Assembly (NCBI GenBank): GCA_973895155.1
Contig: OZ316892.1
Span: forward strand, 24,490,001-24,554,000
DNA length: 64,000 bases
DNA from: Marsupella aquatica
Lineage: Eukaryota; Marchantiophyta
Direction of reading: 5' to 3'
The number at the start of each line of letters is the position of its first letter. Position 1 is the first letter of the stretch. Under the pieces are notes generated by a model. It saw nothing but the letters and a program-made list of their open reading frames with translations. It made no database searches and had not been told where the DNA came from. Made by a program: the position numbers and the translations under genes. Below, in pieces: positions 24,124 through 33,667 of the stretch.

Positions 24124-26425
24124 ATTTCACAACCCAATGTAAGTTTTCACCTACGGCAACATAAACTGCAACCAGACGGCACATGCTCTTGAACTGAAGA
24201 AAAGGAGCTTTGGCGAGTAGTCCCGTGAGAAACTCTTGTGTACCTTCTTTTAAGAGCTCAGTCACGAATGACACTCGTAGATACAACAAGCGTTTAGCTT
24301 AACCTGGAGGACTACGGTAGTGGTCCGGACGAAAATGGACACTACCGAAATGAGTATCTAAAACCCATCAACAAATACACGAGGACCCTAAAGGTTGTTC
24401 CAATGAGCTATTAAACCCGTCAAGCCATCGATATTGGGGGATATGATAGAACGAGCGGAACTCAAGGCACTTGTAACTTGGATTGTGCAAACAGTGAAAG
24501 CAGGTTTAAGTTTTACCAACAAGTCGTGGTCAACCACTGATTGCAATATATGCCCAATCTCAAGTTACTTCCAGTCCTAGGCCTAGAGGATTGTGCAAGG
24601 TGGAGGTGCCTTCAAGCCCCCTTTGGCCAATGATCTGCAGGTAAATAAATTAGGGATTCTCTGGGCTTCGTGGATTCAGGAGTCGACCTCTCTCCCTCAG
24701 AAGATTACACTTCTGCCGTGTGGTACAACTGAAAATGCTTAATGAACGTCTTTTGATTGTTGGTGGAGCTTTAGACCACTAGAGGGCAATCACCTACCCA
24801 TAGTGCGGGGACATGAAGGAGTTACGCGAGATGATGTGCTCGAAATTCTGAGGCTTGCTTACTATCCTTGAGAATTGGTTTATGCTCCTTTGATCAATAG
24901 AATTGCCCAAATCTTTCGGTAACGTTGCCTGAGCAGCTGGAGCTAGCCCCTTTGCCTCGATTACAGGAACGACCACAAGTGGCGAGATTTGAAGTTCTGC
25001 TATGAAAAGCTGTCACAGGAAACAATTCTACATTGCTTAGGAAATTGCAGACACAGACATTTGCAATTTTTTGGATTGCATCCTCACGTGGCACCTCTTG
25101 CAAAGCAACCTTGAAACCTCTCTTATCGTGTGGCAGATCCACCTATGGACAGCGCACAAAGAACAATCTTCACATTGCTGTCATTAAAAGGTCAACTAAA
25201 TTGAAGAAGACAGGAAGCACTTAAGGGCCTCTGTGGATTCGGATAGGGCTTTGGCGAATCTACCTGCACTCCTTGCCAAGCTCTTCAACAATGACAGTGA
25301 ATGACTCTGGATGAGGAGCTTTCACACTGATGGGTGGACAACAAGCCAAGATCACATTGCAACAAGGGTTTTGACAGAATTGCACGAGACTGAGAACAAG
25401 TCCTCCAATTCGGTGCAGTGCATGCACACACCAAGGAGCGGTACTGTACCGTATCTACAATGCCTCCGAATTCGGCCAACGTTGAGTAATAATGTTACTT
25501 CATTATGCACAGCTAGCGAGAATTTGGAAGGAAACTTTCGATTCATCCAGCTACAGGAAGTTGTGGCAGTGATCTAAGGCTCGAGGAGACTGAGATGCCC
25601 ACAAACAATGGGATTCAGGATTTCATCATCCCCACAACCAAACACCCCGAAAGAATTGAAGGCAGCGATAGTAGGATGAGGACGGCATTCACCAGTTGAG
25701 GTGCCACAAGGCTCCGACCGAAAGTGCCCACGAAGAAGAGGCCAGGAGCGAGCATTTCCCACGAAGAAGAAGCTGAGTGATTTGTGCGCCTTGTGTCTCT
25801 CTCTCCGAGGCTTCCTTTCCTGTGTTCGCGTGTCTTCAATTCGAAGTGGTGGGTTTTGAAGCTGGCTTCCTCCCTCCACTAAGGTTGTCAATTCCTGTGT
25901 CCAATTGTCATCGCTCAGATGGCTATCGCTCAGGTGGACACTTTACTTCCCAATTCCTCAGTGCTTACTATGCTAAGAGAAATTTGCTTGATGGAGGTGT
26001 TGATGGGCCAGACTTTAGAAAATTTACTTGATTGGGTGTGTTTTCTTTCTTGTTATTGTTTGTGTGTGTTGGGGGGAGGGGCTACCATACTAAGAGAAAA
26101 TTGCTTGAAGGAGGTGTTGATGGATCTCAAAATTTACATAAATGTGTGTGTGTGTGTGTTTTGGAAGGGAGAGTTTACTTTGTTAACAAAGTTGCTATTA
26201 AAATGTATTCTGACCGGCTCATAGTGGTCTCCAAACTTTTTTGTTTTGTTTTTGTTTTTTTTGTTTTTTGACTGGCTCAGAGTGGTCTCCAAACTTGGGG
26301 GCCCCCATCAAGAAAAGGCTTTGCACTTGTACTTTTGGGGGGTTTTGGGAAGAAGACGGAAACCCCACCCTAGACAAACAGCCATGCAATTGGCAATAAG
26401 TCTCGTGCAGGGGAAAACCTATCAA
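24124..26425. other. Intergenic region between NUDX14 and the MULE
   Basis: This contains the presumed NUDX14 promoter. Open stretches around 24894..25142 (-) and 25311..25577 (+) look weakly protein-like but I cannot assign them; degraded transposase is possible. Towards 26.0-26.3 kb the sequence becomes GT-rich, with local direct repeats. Confidence 0.45.
25960..26296 (+). repeat. Local direct repeats and a (GT)n tract
   Basis: TACTAAGAGAAAATTGCTTG-like sequence followed by GGAGGTGTTGATGG occurs at about 25970 and again at about 26088. A GT microsatellite lies at about 26142..26159. GGCTCAKAGTGGTCTCCAAACTT occurs at about 26216 and 26273. Confidence 0.65.
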
Positions 26426-26435
26426 TTTGTTTATA
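26426..26435. repeat. Target-site duplication of the MULE, left copy
   Basis: TTTGTTTATA, identical to 31133..31142 on the other side of the element. One base at either edge could instead be assigned to the terminus. Confidence 0.9.
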
Positions 26436-26925
26436 CAGCTTTTTACTAACCTGTCCCCCTAACTGCTTGAAATTCATATCCTGCCCCCCAAAAAGATTTA
26501 TTTGCTAACATGCCCCCCTTTTCGTATATGGGTTACTTTTAACCCACCATTGGGTTCCGCTGCCATGTGTCAAGGCGCAATTTGACGTCACTAACCGGCC
26601 CGGGATTGACCTTTCCCCCTCCCTGCCTCATCTCGGGCCCTCGCTTACTTTGCCGTCGCACCATTTTTCTGACAGGTCGCTCTAAGCCCCCCGAACCCCC
26701 ACTCTTTGCCTCCCGAACCCCAATCTCCACTTTCGACACTTTTTCTGACTCTAAATGTTTTTGCCTCTCAAAGTTAGACTGTCCCCCTCGCGAACGCTCG
26801 TTTTCACTGCCCCTCGCAAACTCCCGTTTTAACTGCCCCTCGCTCGACGTTATTCCTGGTGGCTTGCGAATGCATTTCTTGGTGGCTAGCGACGTTTTTG
26901 GTGGCTCGCGATGTTTTAGCTGGTG
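26436..26925 (+). repeat. MULE terminal inverted repeat, left
   Basis: The outer 184 bases (26436..26619) match the right end except for one position. The inner part is GC-rich and aligns with gaps to about 26925. It ends in reiterated TGGTGGCTNGCGA motifs at about 26848..26925. Confidence 0.9.
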
Positions 26926-27369
26926 ACGGATGTTGTTGGGTCTTGAGCCGGCGTTCAAGTCCTTTCTCCATCGAGGCTAGGCTTTCTAGATTGACTGCAG
27001 CTTTGAGGCGACGCAGCGGGATGGACAGTCAATGTTGTTAGATACATATGCTTTTGACTGGACAATGGCAAAAAATCAAGATCGATTATTCTAATTCTAC
27101 TGTTCTCTGTGCTACCAATTCAAATTTGTGAAGGAAGTTCCAGGGTGAGACGGCATGCTCAACACATTGTGCCAACTGAAACTCAATTTCTGCTCTATTT
27201 TGTTGCTGCTCTGCTGCCGATCACACTTGCATTTTACTCTCAAAGTTGCATTTTGTTTTGTGGCCGATTGTGAAGCTGTGAATCTATGTACTATGAAATA
27301 GTATGCAATGAGCTAAATTACAGATTGAAACATGATTGTCAGTGGGAATTTGTGTCTTATATAGGTACT

Positions 27370-29405
27370 ATGGAAGCACAACCAGCTGTCCACTTGAAAG
27401 TCGGGACCACATTTGAGAGTTGGGAGGACTTGAAGAAAGTCATTGTGGATGAGGGAGTGAAAACTGAGAGAGTCCTTGTCACCCAGAAGAAGGACCATAC
27501 CAAGTGGAAGGTAAGATGTCGAATGAATCATGAGAGCTATGAAAGACAATGCCCTTGGCGCCTTAGGGCAACAAAGAAATCCAGATCTGAAACTATAACC
27601 ATAACAGTAGCTAACCTGGAACACTCTTGTGAAGCAGCAGATCATTACCATCGGAGGATGCATTCTAATTCAGACAGGCTTGCTGACCGCATACTGGACA
27701 TCATTGGTAAGAATCGCCAGACTAGACCTTCATTCTTGAGGGATTCAGCCCAGGCGCTAGTCCATCCAGATATTAAATACCACACTGCATATGCTGCCAA
27801 GCAACGGTGTCTGAAACGTTTAGATGGTGACCAGACAGAGTCCTTTAAGTTCATCCCTGCCCATTGCCACCACATCCTTGAGCGTGACCCAGGGGCATTT
27901 GCTAAGTACAGGGCTCCTGGTGGTCGATTGGACATGTTGTTTGTTTGCCCTTCAGCTTCCAAGGAAGCATATCGTCATTGCAAACACATGGTGGCCCTGG
28001 ACGGCACCCACACACGATGTATGTATCCTGGAGTTTTACTCCTGGCTACCACACTTGATGCCAACAACACTGTCATTATACTTGCTTACTGTTGGGTGCC
28101 ATCAGAAAATGAAGAGAACTGGATGTTCTTCTTGAATTTGATACGAGATGCCATTCCAGACTTGTGCAAGGTAGGTACTGTGTTTATTTCAGACAGGGAA
28201 AAAGGGTTGACTGATGGGGTGCCACGGATTTTTCCCCATGCACATCCTGCATATTGCACATGGCACCTTGCAGAAAATGTGCATAAACACTACGGCAAGG
28301 AAATCAGGAAATTGTTTGAGTCCTTGCCTTATGCTGTAACTCCAACAAAGTTCCAGCTGACATTGGAGAAGATTGAAGCAAAAAACCCGGCCGCTGCGGA
28401 ATACATTGGAAAGACAGCTGACCCTAAATTTTATTCCAGAGCATTCTTCCCTGGTCGAAGGCAAGATTTTCTTCTGCCCACAATCACAAGCTTCTACCCA
28501 CAATAGTTTTCTTTCTTTTATTGATTCAATTGTGTCCTTTGTGATTGATGCTGCCAATTTTTTTTGTACATTTCATAGTGATTGTGAGCAATGTGCAATC
28601 TGGTTGTGGCAGGTGGGGCCATGAAACTTCACAGCAAGCGGAAAGTAGTAACCGAGCTTTCAAACCCCAGCGGCAAGAGGTAACGCTGAATATGTCCTCT
28701 CAGATTTGGGATTATATCATGGTGAAGTATTTTGAAAAACGAGAGTTGGCTGCAAGTGTTACTACTCCATTCCCACCCAACATTATGGCATACTTGAGGG
28801 AGACTGAAGAGAAAGCCACTCACCTTACTGCCCACCCTTCCAATGCAATTGAGGTTCGAATTACCGATGCCAAAAATATTCAGTACCTTGTGAAATTCGA
28901 GCTTGAGTGGTTTTGCAGTTGTGGTGAGTTCCAAGACACTTTGTTACCTTGTGTTCATGCCTGGCGGGCCTTGACCAGATTGTGTAAAAGACATTACGAT
29001 TATGTTTCCCCATTCTATACAACAGACACATTCCGTGCGACATATGAGGCACATCTTCCAGCCTTACTGAGGAGTGAATTGCTGCCAGACCCCAATTGTG
29101 GGCCGCCATTGAAGAAACGAAGGAAAGGACGTCCAACAGAACGACTTCGGATGCAATTTCAAGGTGAGGAAGTTTGTAGGCTTCCCAGGAAGTGTGGTGT
29201 ATGTGGTGAGCGAGGCCATGACAAAAGGAGTTGCCCTGAGCGAAATGCAGCAAGAGAAGCTGTGAGATTGAATGCTAAAAAGAGCCTTCACAGTGTGGAC
29301 ACAAACAATAGTGACAATGATAGTGACAGTAGTCAAGAAAGCTTTGACATCGGAAGCTTCTCTCAATTGCTTGAGATAGTCGAATCACAGAGATCAAACT
29401 TGTAG
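27370..29405 (+). CDS. MuDR-family transposase with SWIM and CCHC zinc fingers
   Basis: Exons 27370..28460 and 28613..29405 give 627 residues. The intron uses a GC-AG pair (GAAG/GCAAG ... GGCAG/GTGGGG), chosen because it restores the family block FFPGRRWGHETSQQAES. An N-terminal MuDR-type DNA-binding region (about 10-90) is followed by a DDE domain: D211 in MVALDGTH, D275 in VFISDREKGL, the CTWHL box at 296-300 and E374 in AESSN. A SWIM zinc finger, CSCGEFQDTLLPCVH, lies at 465-479, and a CCHC knuckle, CGVCGERGHDKRSC, at 558-571. It would cut and join element ends in the nucleus. No stops or frameshifts are seen. An in-frame ATG at 27286 would add 28 residues; I prefer 27370 because family similarity starts just after it. 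Confidence 0.9.
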
Positions 29406-29695
29406 GCCAATGTAGTTTAAATATAGATGTAATTGACATTGCTCCAGGAGTGAGTGGCTTTAGAAGGGCACTATGGCCTGTATAGACACTCTGTTGTAAC
29501 AGCGAAACTTGTGGGACAATTGCAATATATTTGGGCACTTGAGATCAAACAGATTGAGTATATTGCAAAGTTGACTCTGAGTGAAATACAGACTGAAACA
29601 GAAGACATTTGAGTACACAATTGTATATTTTATTGCATGAAAGTTGAATCTGCATCAAAGCTTACAACTGCTTGGGAACTCAAAAGAACTACAGC
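29406..29695. other. Spacer between the convergent MULE genes
   Basis: AT-rich, 290 bases, between the transposase stop and the accessory stop on the opposite strand. AATAAA-like sequence on the minus strand (about 29625..29635) could serve as a polyadenylation signal. Overlapping 3' ends could give antisense RNA. Confidence 0.5.
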
Positions 29696-30286
29696 CTACT
29701 TAGATCCCCAACTACCTCGTGCTCGTAAACCGTTGTGCATGTACTCTACTGCCTCCGCCCTAGTCTTAAAAGATTTGAACTTGCAATCACTAAATCCCCA
29801 CACTTGTTGATTAAATTCATCCCATGTCTCATAAATCCCAGGCTGAAATCCACGAACTACAGCATAAAATTTCCGCTTTTGCCCAGCTTTCCATGCTGTT
29901 GTTGGGCCATTGACATACTGAACCTGGGTCCCTGGGCCCATCGAAGCTGTAATTGGCCTTGGCTCTGGAAGTTTGCCAATGCAAGGTGCTGCTATTGGTG
30001 CCAAAGGCATTGGTAATGCATCTTCAACCTCTAACTTCATCCTCTGAAAGCTCTGCACTTCTCCCTTCCCAAGGTCACTCATGATTTCTGTAGGCATTTC
30101 AGGTGCAGAAGGTGCAGTGTCATGGAATGCTGCATCTATATAATCATAACTCTTAACACAACCATGTAGATACTCTGTAGCACTGTCCAACGCCTTTGCA
30201 ATGAATCGGAAGATTGAGGCAAGCAATGCAAATGCCAGCCAAATGCATATTGCAATTGCCTTAGCAGTAGTGGTCCACATTGCCAT
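29696..30286 (-). CDS. MULE accessory protein: transmembrane helix plus RNase H1 N-terminal (hybrid-binding) domain
   Basis: An uninterrupted frame of 196 residues inside the MULE, convergent to the transposase. A hydrophobic helix lies at about 8-30 (IAICIWLAFALLASIF). A Pro-rich middle of about 100 residues follows. At 139-184 there is a domain reading KFYAVVRGFQPGIYETW, then QQVWGFSDCKFKSFKT and RAEAVEYM. This has the pattern of the RNase H1 N-terminal domain (PF01693, also called Cauli_VI): aromatic-x-V at the start, G-I-Y-x-x-W, V-x-G-F, K-F-K-x-F and a final helix. In RNase H1 this module binds RNA:DNA hybrids and dsRNA. There is no catalytic RNase H domain. Position resembles mudrB of MuDR, but I see no similarity claim to make. 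A 5' leader intron ending at about 30320 is possible. Confidence 0.8.
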   Translation of the reverse strand: MAMWTTTAKAIAICIWLAFALLASIFRFIAKALDSATEYLHGCVKSYDYIDAAFHDTAPSAPEMPTEIMSDLGKGEVQSFQRMKLEVEDALPMPLAPIAAPCIGKLPEPRPITASMGPGTQVQYVNGPTTAWKAGQKRKFYAVVRGFQPGIYETWDEFNQQVWGFSDCKFKSFKTRAEAVEYMHNGLRARGSWGSK

Positions 30287-30499
30287 GGCTCCTTCTTGGT
30301 CGCAGGTGACAATTGCTGTGAAATTACAAGGAGGCTAGCTCTCAATGAATGGTTCGCCTGCTGCAGGACTACTTTGTCGAATAGCCGCTTATGCTACGTA
30401 AGATGGCAGGAAATGTTGCTCTTATGAGCCCCCACCCGACAATCAATCATGGCAGTTTCGCAACCTTATTTCCTATGCAAAAACAGCTTCAATCAAATG

Positions 30500-31132
30500 C
30501 AGGGCCGGGGCAAATGTGTACACATTCGCGAGCCACCAGCAAACGTCGAGAGCGAGTAACCGAGCAAAAACGTCGCAAGCCACCAGCATTCACGAGCCAC
30601 CAAGAAAAACGTCAAGTTTCACCACACAGCAGCCACCAGGATAAACGACGCCAGCCACCAGACAGCATTTGCAAGCAACCAGGAAACACGTCAAGAGCCA
30701 CCAGACAGCATCGCGAGCCACATGGAAAAATGTTGAGAGCCACCAGCGAGTCACCGGGAAAAAATGTCGAGCGAGGGGCAGTGAAAACAAGAGTTTGCGG
30801 GGGACAGTCGCACGTTGAGAGGCCAAGCTAAATGTTGAAAGTGGAGATGGGGTTCGGGAGGGAAAGAGTGGGGATTCGGGGGACGTAGAGCGACCTGCCA
30901 AAAAAATGGTGCAACGGGGAAGTAAGCGATGGCCCGGGATGAGTCGGGGGGGGAAAGGTCAATCCCGGGCTGGTTAGTGACGTCAAATTGCGCCTTGACA
31001 CATGGCAGCGGAACCCAATGGTGGGTTAAAAGTAACCCATATACGAAAAGGGGGGCATGTTAGCAAATAAATCTTTTTGGGGGGCAGGATATGAATTTCA
31101 AGCAGTTAGGGGGACAGGTTAGTAAAAAGCTG
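30500..31132 (-). repeat. MULE terminal inverted repeat, right
   Basis: The outer 184 bases (30949..31132) complement the left end with one mismatch. Inside lies a longer array of GGTGGCTCGCGACGTTT-like units (30518..30770), more numerous than on the left. Confidence 0.88.
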
Positions 31133-31142
31133 TTTGTTTATA
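31133..31142. repeat. Target-site duplication of the MULE, right copy
   Basis: TTTGTTTATA, identical to the left copy. Confidence 0.9.
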
Positions 31143-31992
31143 AGGTAAACAAAGGCGGCCCAAGAGGCCATAACTTCTAGCAAAATCCTTTACAGAATAA
31201 ACTGATTCAATTGGGGGCACACAAAAACCCTTGGGTCATTGTCTATTACTAGACCGAAGGATGTAGAGTATGACATTGGGGGCAAAGCCAGCATAGGGGT
31301 GGAATGTGGCATTTGGAAGGGGGGCCAGACCAACATTGGGGTGACAGTGTTATTTGGAGGACTGCAAATTGTAATGTTTAATTTTTTTACTTTTTCTCCA
31401 GGGTGGCTCATGTGACCTTGTGTCTAAGAGAAGAGAAGATACTAAGAATATTAGTTATCTAATTTCCCAGATTAATTTCAGACTGTTAGATCTCCCTAAA
31501 TTTAAGGATAACCATCCTGATAATTTTGGTTAACAGGGTATTTGGCTAGGTGGGAAACCAGTCTGGCTAATCAAAGACAAAAACACTGGTAAATTATTCC
31601 AAACCTAGCAAAAACAATTCAGTAAGGTGAAAATTAGCAAAATTTTGGAACTAAAAAATATTTAGACAACAGTAAGTTTTAGCTGTTTTTTCAGGTTGGC
31701 AAATGTATTGTATGAATACACTAAGAATAGTGGCTACCAAGTTTTCTTAGAGTAATTTCTATCTATTAGATCTCCCTAGACTTAAGAATAACTCATAGAT
31801 TTGAGCTAATGGGGTTTGTGGCTAGGTGAGAAACAGGCTAGGATACAGAAAAACCTAGCTAACACTTTTCAGTGAGGAAGAATTTGGCAAATTTGCTGCC
31901 AGAAAAAACACTACAACCTCACTCTGTCCTCTCACATGGCGCTACATGGAGTGCAACATCTAACTAATAATGCGCAATCATAAGCTACTCTA
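31143..31992. other. Intergenic DNA with two R1 repeat copies
   Basis: No gene. R1 repeat copies lie at 31393..31640 and 31685..31905, both on the plus strand. Confidence 0.6.
31393..31905 (+). repeat. Dispersed repeat family R1, copies 2 and 3 in tandem
   Basis: Each copy runs through a GGTGGC/GGTTGGC start, a TTAGATCTCCCTA block, a TTTGGCTAGGTG/TGTGGCTAGGTG block and a GAAAC(C) block. Both are diverged from copy 1 at 15425. Copy 4 is inverted at 32410..32650, so the SINE lies between inverted copies. Confidence 0.6.
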
Positions 31993-32324
31993 TGGATTGT
32001 TGGTCAATTGGCAAGGAGATTAGCTTGGACCCAAGAGGTCCCAGGTTCAAACCCCCCACCACACACAAGGGTGTGGAGGGTATGTGTGTGTATGTGTGGC
32101 CACGGTGTAGTGGTGGGAGTCATGGTTTCTTCTCAGCCCCTCGTTGGTCGGTTTTGGGGCCCTGGTTCAACCCTCTCTTCCCTCCTGGTGTGGGTCCCTG
32201 TCGGATCCTTGGTTTTGCCCCTTGTGGCTACCCTAAATAAAATTGCATGCTCAAGAGCAGGAAGTCAGCAGGAAGTCTATTCTCTGTTGGATGCCCCCAC
32301 TTTCAGTTTTCAAGGCAAAAACAA
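31993..32324 (+). mobile_element. tRNA-derived SINE with 11-bp target-site duplication
   Basis: AAGCTACTCTA flanks the element on both sides (31982..31992 and 32325..32335). An A-box-like TGGTCAATTGG starts about 9 bases into the element and a B-box GGTTCAAACCC at 32044..32054, about 52 bases in, which is tRNA-like spacing for an internal Pol III promoter. A second pair, TAGTGGTGGGA at about 32108 and GGTTCAACCCT at 32164, suggests a dimeric head. The 3' end is A-rich (GGCAAAAACAA). No coding capacity; mobilisation would need a LINE reverse transcriptase in trans. Confidence 0.8.
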
Positions 32325-32409
32325 AAGCTACTCTAACGGACCTAGTGTTTTGGAGTGAAGCCTCTAGACCAAAAATAGGAATAAGGCAAAGGGTCAGTGT
32401 TTTTTTAGT

Positions 32410-32650
32410 AGCATAAATTCACTAGATTCCACCTCTCCAAAAAGCTTTTGGCCACTTTTGGCACAATTCAGCTAGGTTTCTTTGTCCTATTAGCCAGTCC
32501 AACCTAGTCACTGGCCCCATTAGCCAGAATCTAATGGTCATCCTTAACTATAGGGAAATCTAAGGTCAGGATAGATACACCCAAATCAGATAAAGATTAT
32601 TATTAACATCTTCGCCTTCACACAAGCTGACATTGGCCATGCTACTGGGG
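32410..32650 (-). repeat. Dispersed repeat family R1, copy 4 (inverted)
   Basis: Its reverse complement contains GGCCAATGTCAGCTTGTGTG, a CCTATAGTTAAGGATGACC block and a GTGACTAGGTTGGACTGGC block in the same order as copy 1 at 15425..15645. With copies 2 and 3 it forms a loose inverted pair around the SINE. Confidence 0.6.
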
Positions 32651-32800
32651 CTAAAAAGGGAGAACCTTATTGATTACACTTGCTGCCATGCTACTGGCGG
32701 AAAAGAGAAAACCTTAAAAGATTACACTAGCCGCCATGCCACTGGCGAAAAAGGGAAAACCTTAAAGATTACACTAGGGATTACACTGGCAATGATGAAC
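32636..32800 (+). repeat. Tandem repeat, three units of about 48 bp
   Basis: GCCATGCTACTGG/GCCATGCCACTGG recurs at 32636, 32685 and 32733, each followed by an AAAGGGARAACCTTA block and GATTACACT. Confidence 0.8.
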
Positions 32801-32849
32801 AAGAAATAGTCTCAATTTTTTTTTTTCTGCAAGGTTTTCCCTTCTTCCA

Positions 32850-33134
32850 TCTTCCCCATTTAAGTCGAAGGAACGGGTTAGTTGCTCGTAGATTTCATCT
32901 CCCCTTCTTCCACCTCTATTTTACGTCGAAGGAACGTTGAAGGAACGGGTAATCAGGCTACTTGCTGCTAGTACATCTCATTTCCCCTTCTTCCATTTCT
33001 ATTTACGTCGAAGAAACACCCATCTCTATTTTATGTTGAACGGGTAATCAGGCTACTTGCTAGTACATCTCATTTCCCCTACTTCCATCTCTATTTTCGT
33101 CGAAGGAACCGGTAATCAGGCTAGATGCTCATAG
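32850..33134 (+). repeat. Tandem repeat with GTCGAAGGAACGGGTAATC units
   Basis: Four imperfect units of about 65-90 bases share CATCTCTATTTTACGTCGAA, a GGTAATCAGGCTACTTGCT block and a CATCTCATTTCCCCTTCTTC block. The array lies in the presumed 5' leader or promoter of the CABIN1-like gene. Confidence 0.75.
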
Positions 33135-33667
33135 ATCTCATTTCCCCGTAGTCAGTATTTTTCCCACAGGCTTTGCTTTCTGTCTCTGTCTCTCTCTCTC
33201 TCTCTCAGTGTATTTGACTGTGTTTGACCAGCTGCTCCTGTTGCACTTCCGCCTGCTCCTCTGCTCTTCTTTTTATTCTTCTTTGTCTGATGCGTCTGCA
33301 CATTTTGGTGTTTTTATTTCAATAGCAGCCGTCAATGATCTCATCCCCATGCCCCCACAGTCAGTTTTTTTCTGAGGCATGCTCTTTCTCTTGCTCTCTG
33401 TGAATAGCTGCTGCTCCTTTTGCAATTCCGGCTCCTCTTTTATATGTTATTCTTTGTCTCGTGCTTCTGGACATTTACTTTGTTGTCAATAGCAGCAATG
33501 AATGATCTCGTCCCCCTGCAGTCAGTTGTTTTCTCACTGGCCGGGGCATTCTCTCTCTTTGAATAGCTGCTGCTCTTTTTGCTCTTCCGCCTCCTCCGTT
33601 TCCTTTTCTGCTTCTGTGTCTCGTGCTTCTGCACATTTTGATGTTTTCAATAGCAGCGATCAATGGC
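33135..33667 (+). repeat. Tandem triplication ending across the CABIN1-like start codon
   Basis: CAATAGCAGC recurs at 33320, 33487 and 33648, so the units are about 167 and 161 bases. Each unit holds a CAGTCAGTTTTTT-like block, a CT-rich tract, AGCTGCTGCTCCTTTTGC and TTTGTCTCGTGCTTCTG-like sequence. Only the last unit has an ATG at the start-codon position (33641); the equivalent triplets upstream read GTG and TTG. Confidence 0.8.

Larger units (their letters stand above)
26436..31132. mobile_element. Complete Mutator-like element (MULE), about 4.7 kb
   Basis: The ends CAGCTTTTTACTAACC and its complement at 31132 are flanked on both sides by the same 10-mer, TTTGTTTATA (26426..26435 and 31133..31142), a target-site duplication of the size typical for MULEs (8-11 bp). 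The terminal 184 bases of the two ends differ at one position that I can find. Homology continues inwards for several hundred bases with more divergence. The element carries an intact MuDR-type transposase (27370..29405, +) and a convergent accessory gene (29696..30286, -). The near-identical termini and the absence of stop codons in the transposase point to recent insertion and possible autonomy. Confidence 0.93.

Noticed and set aside
33623-33640. Upstream ATG of the CABIN1-like frame
   Set aside because: It adds MLLHIL before the conserved MFSIAAIN start; the ATG at 33641 matches plant orthologues.
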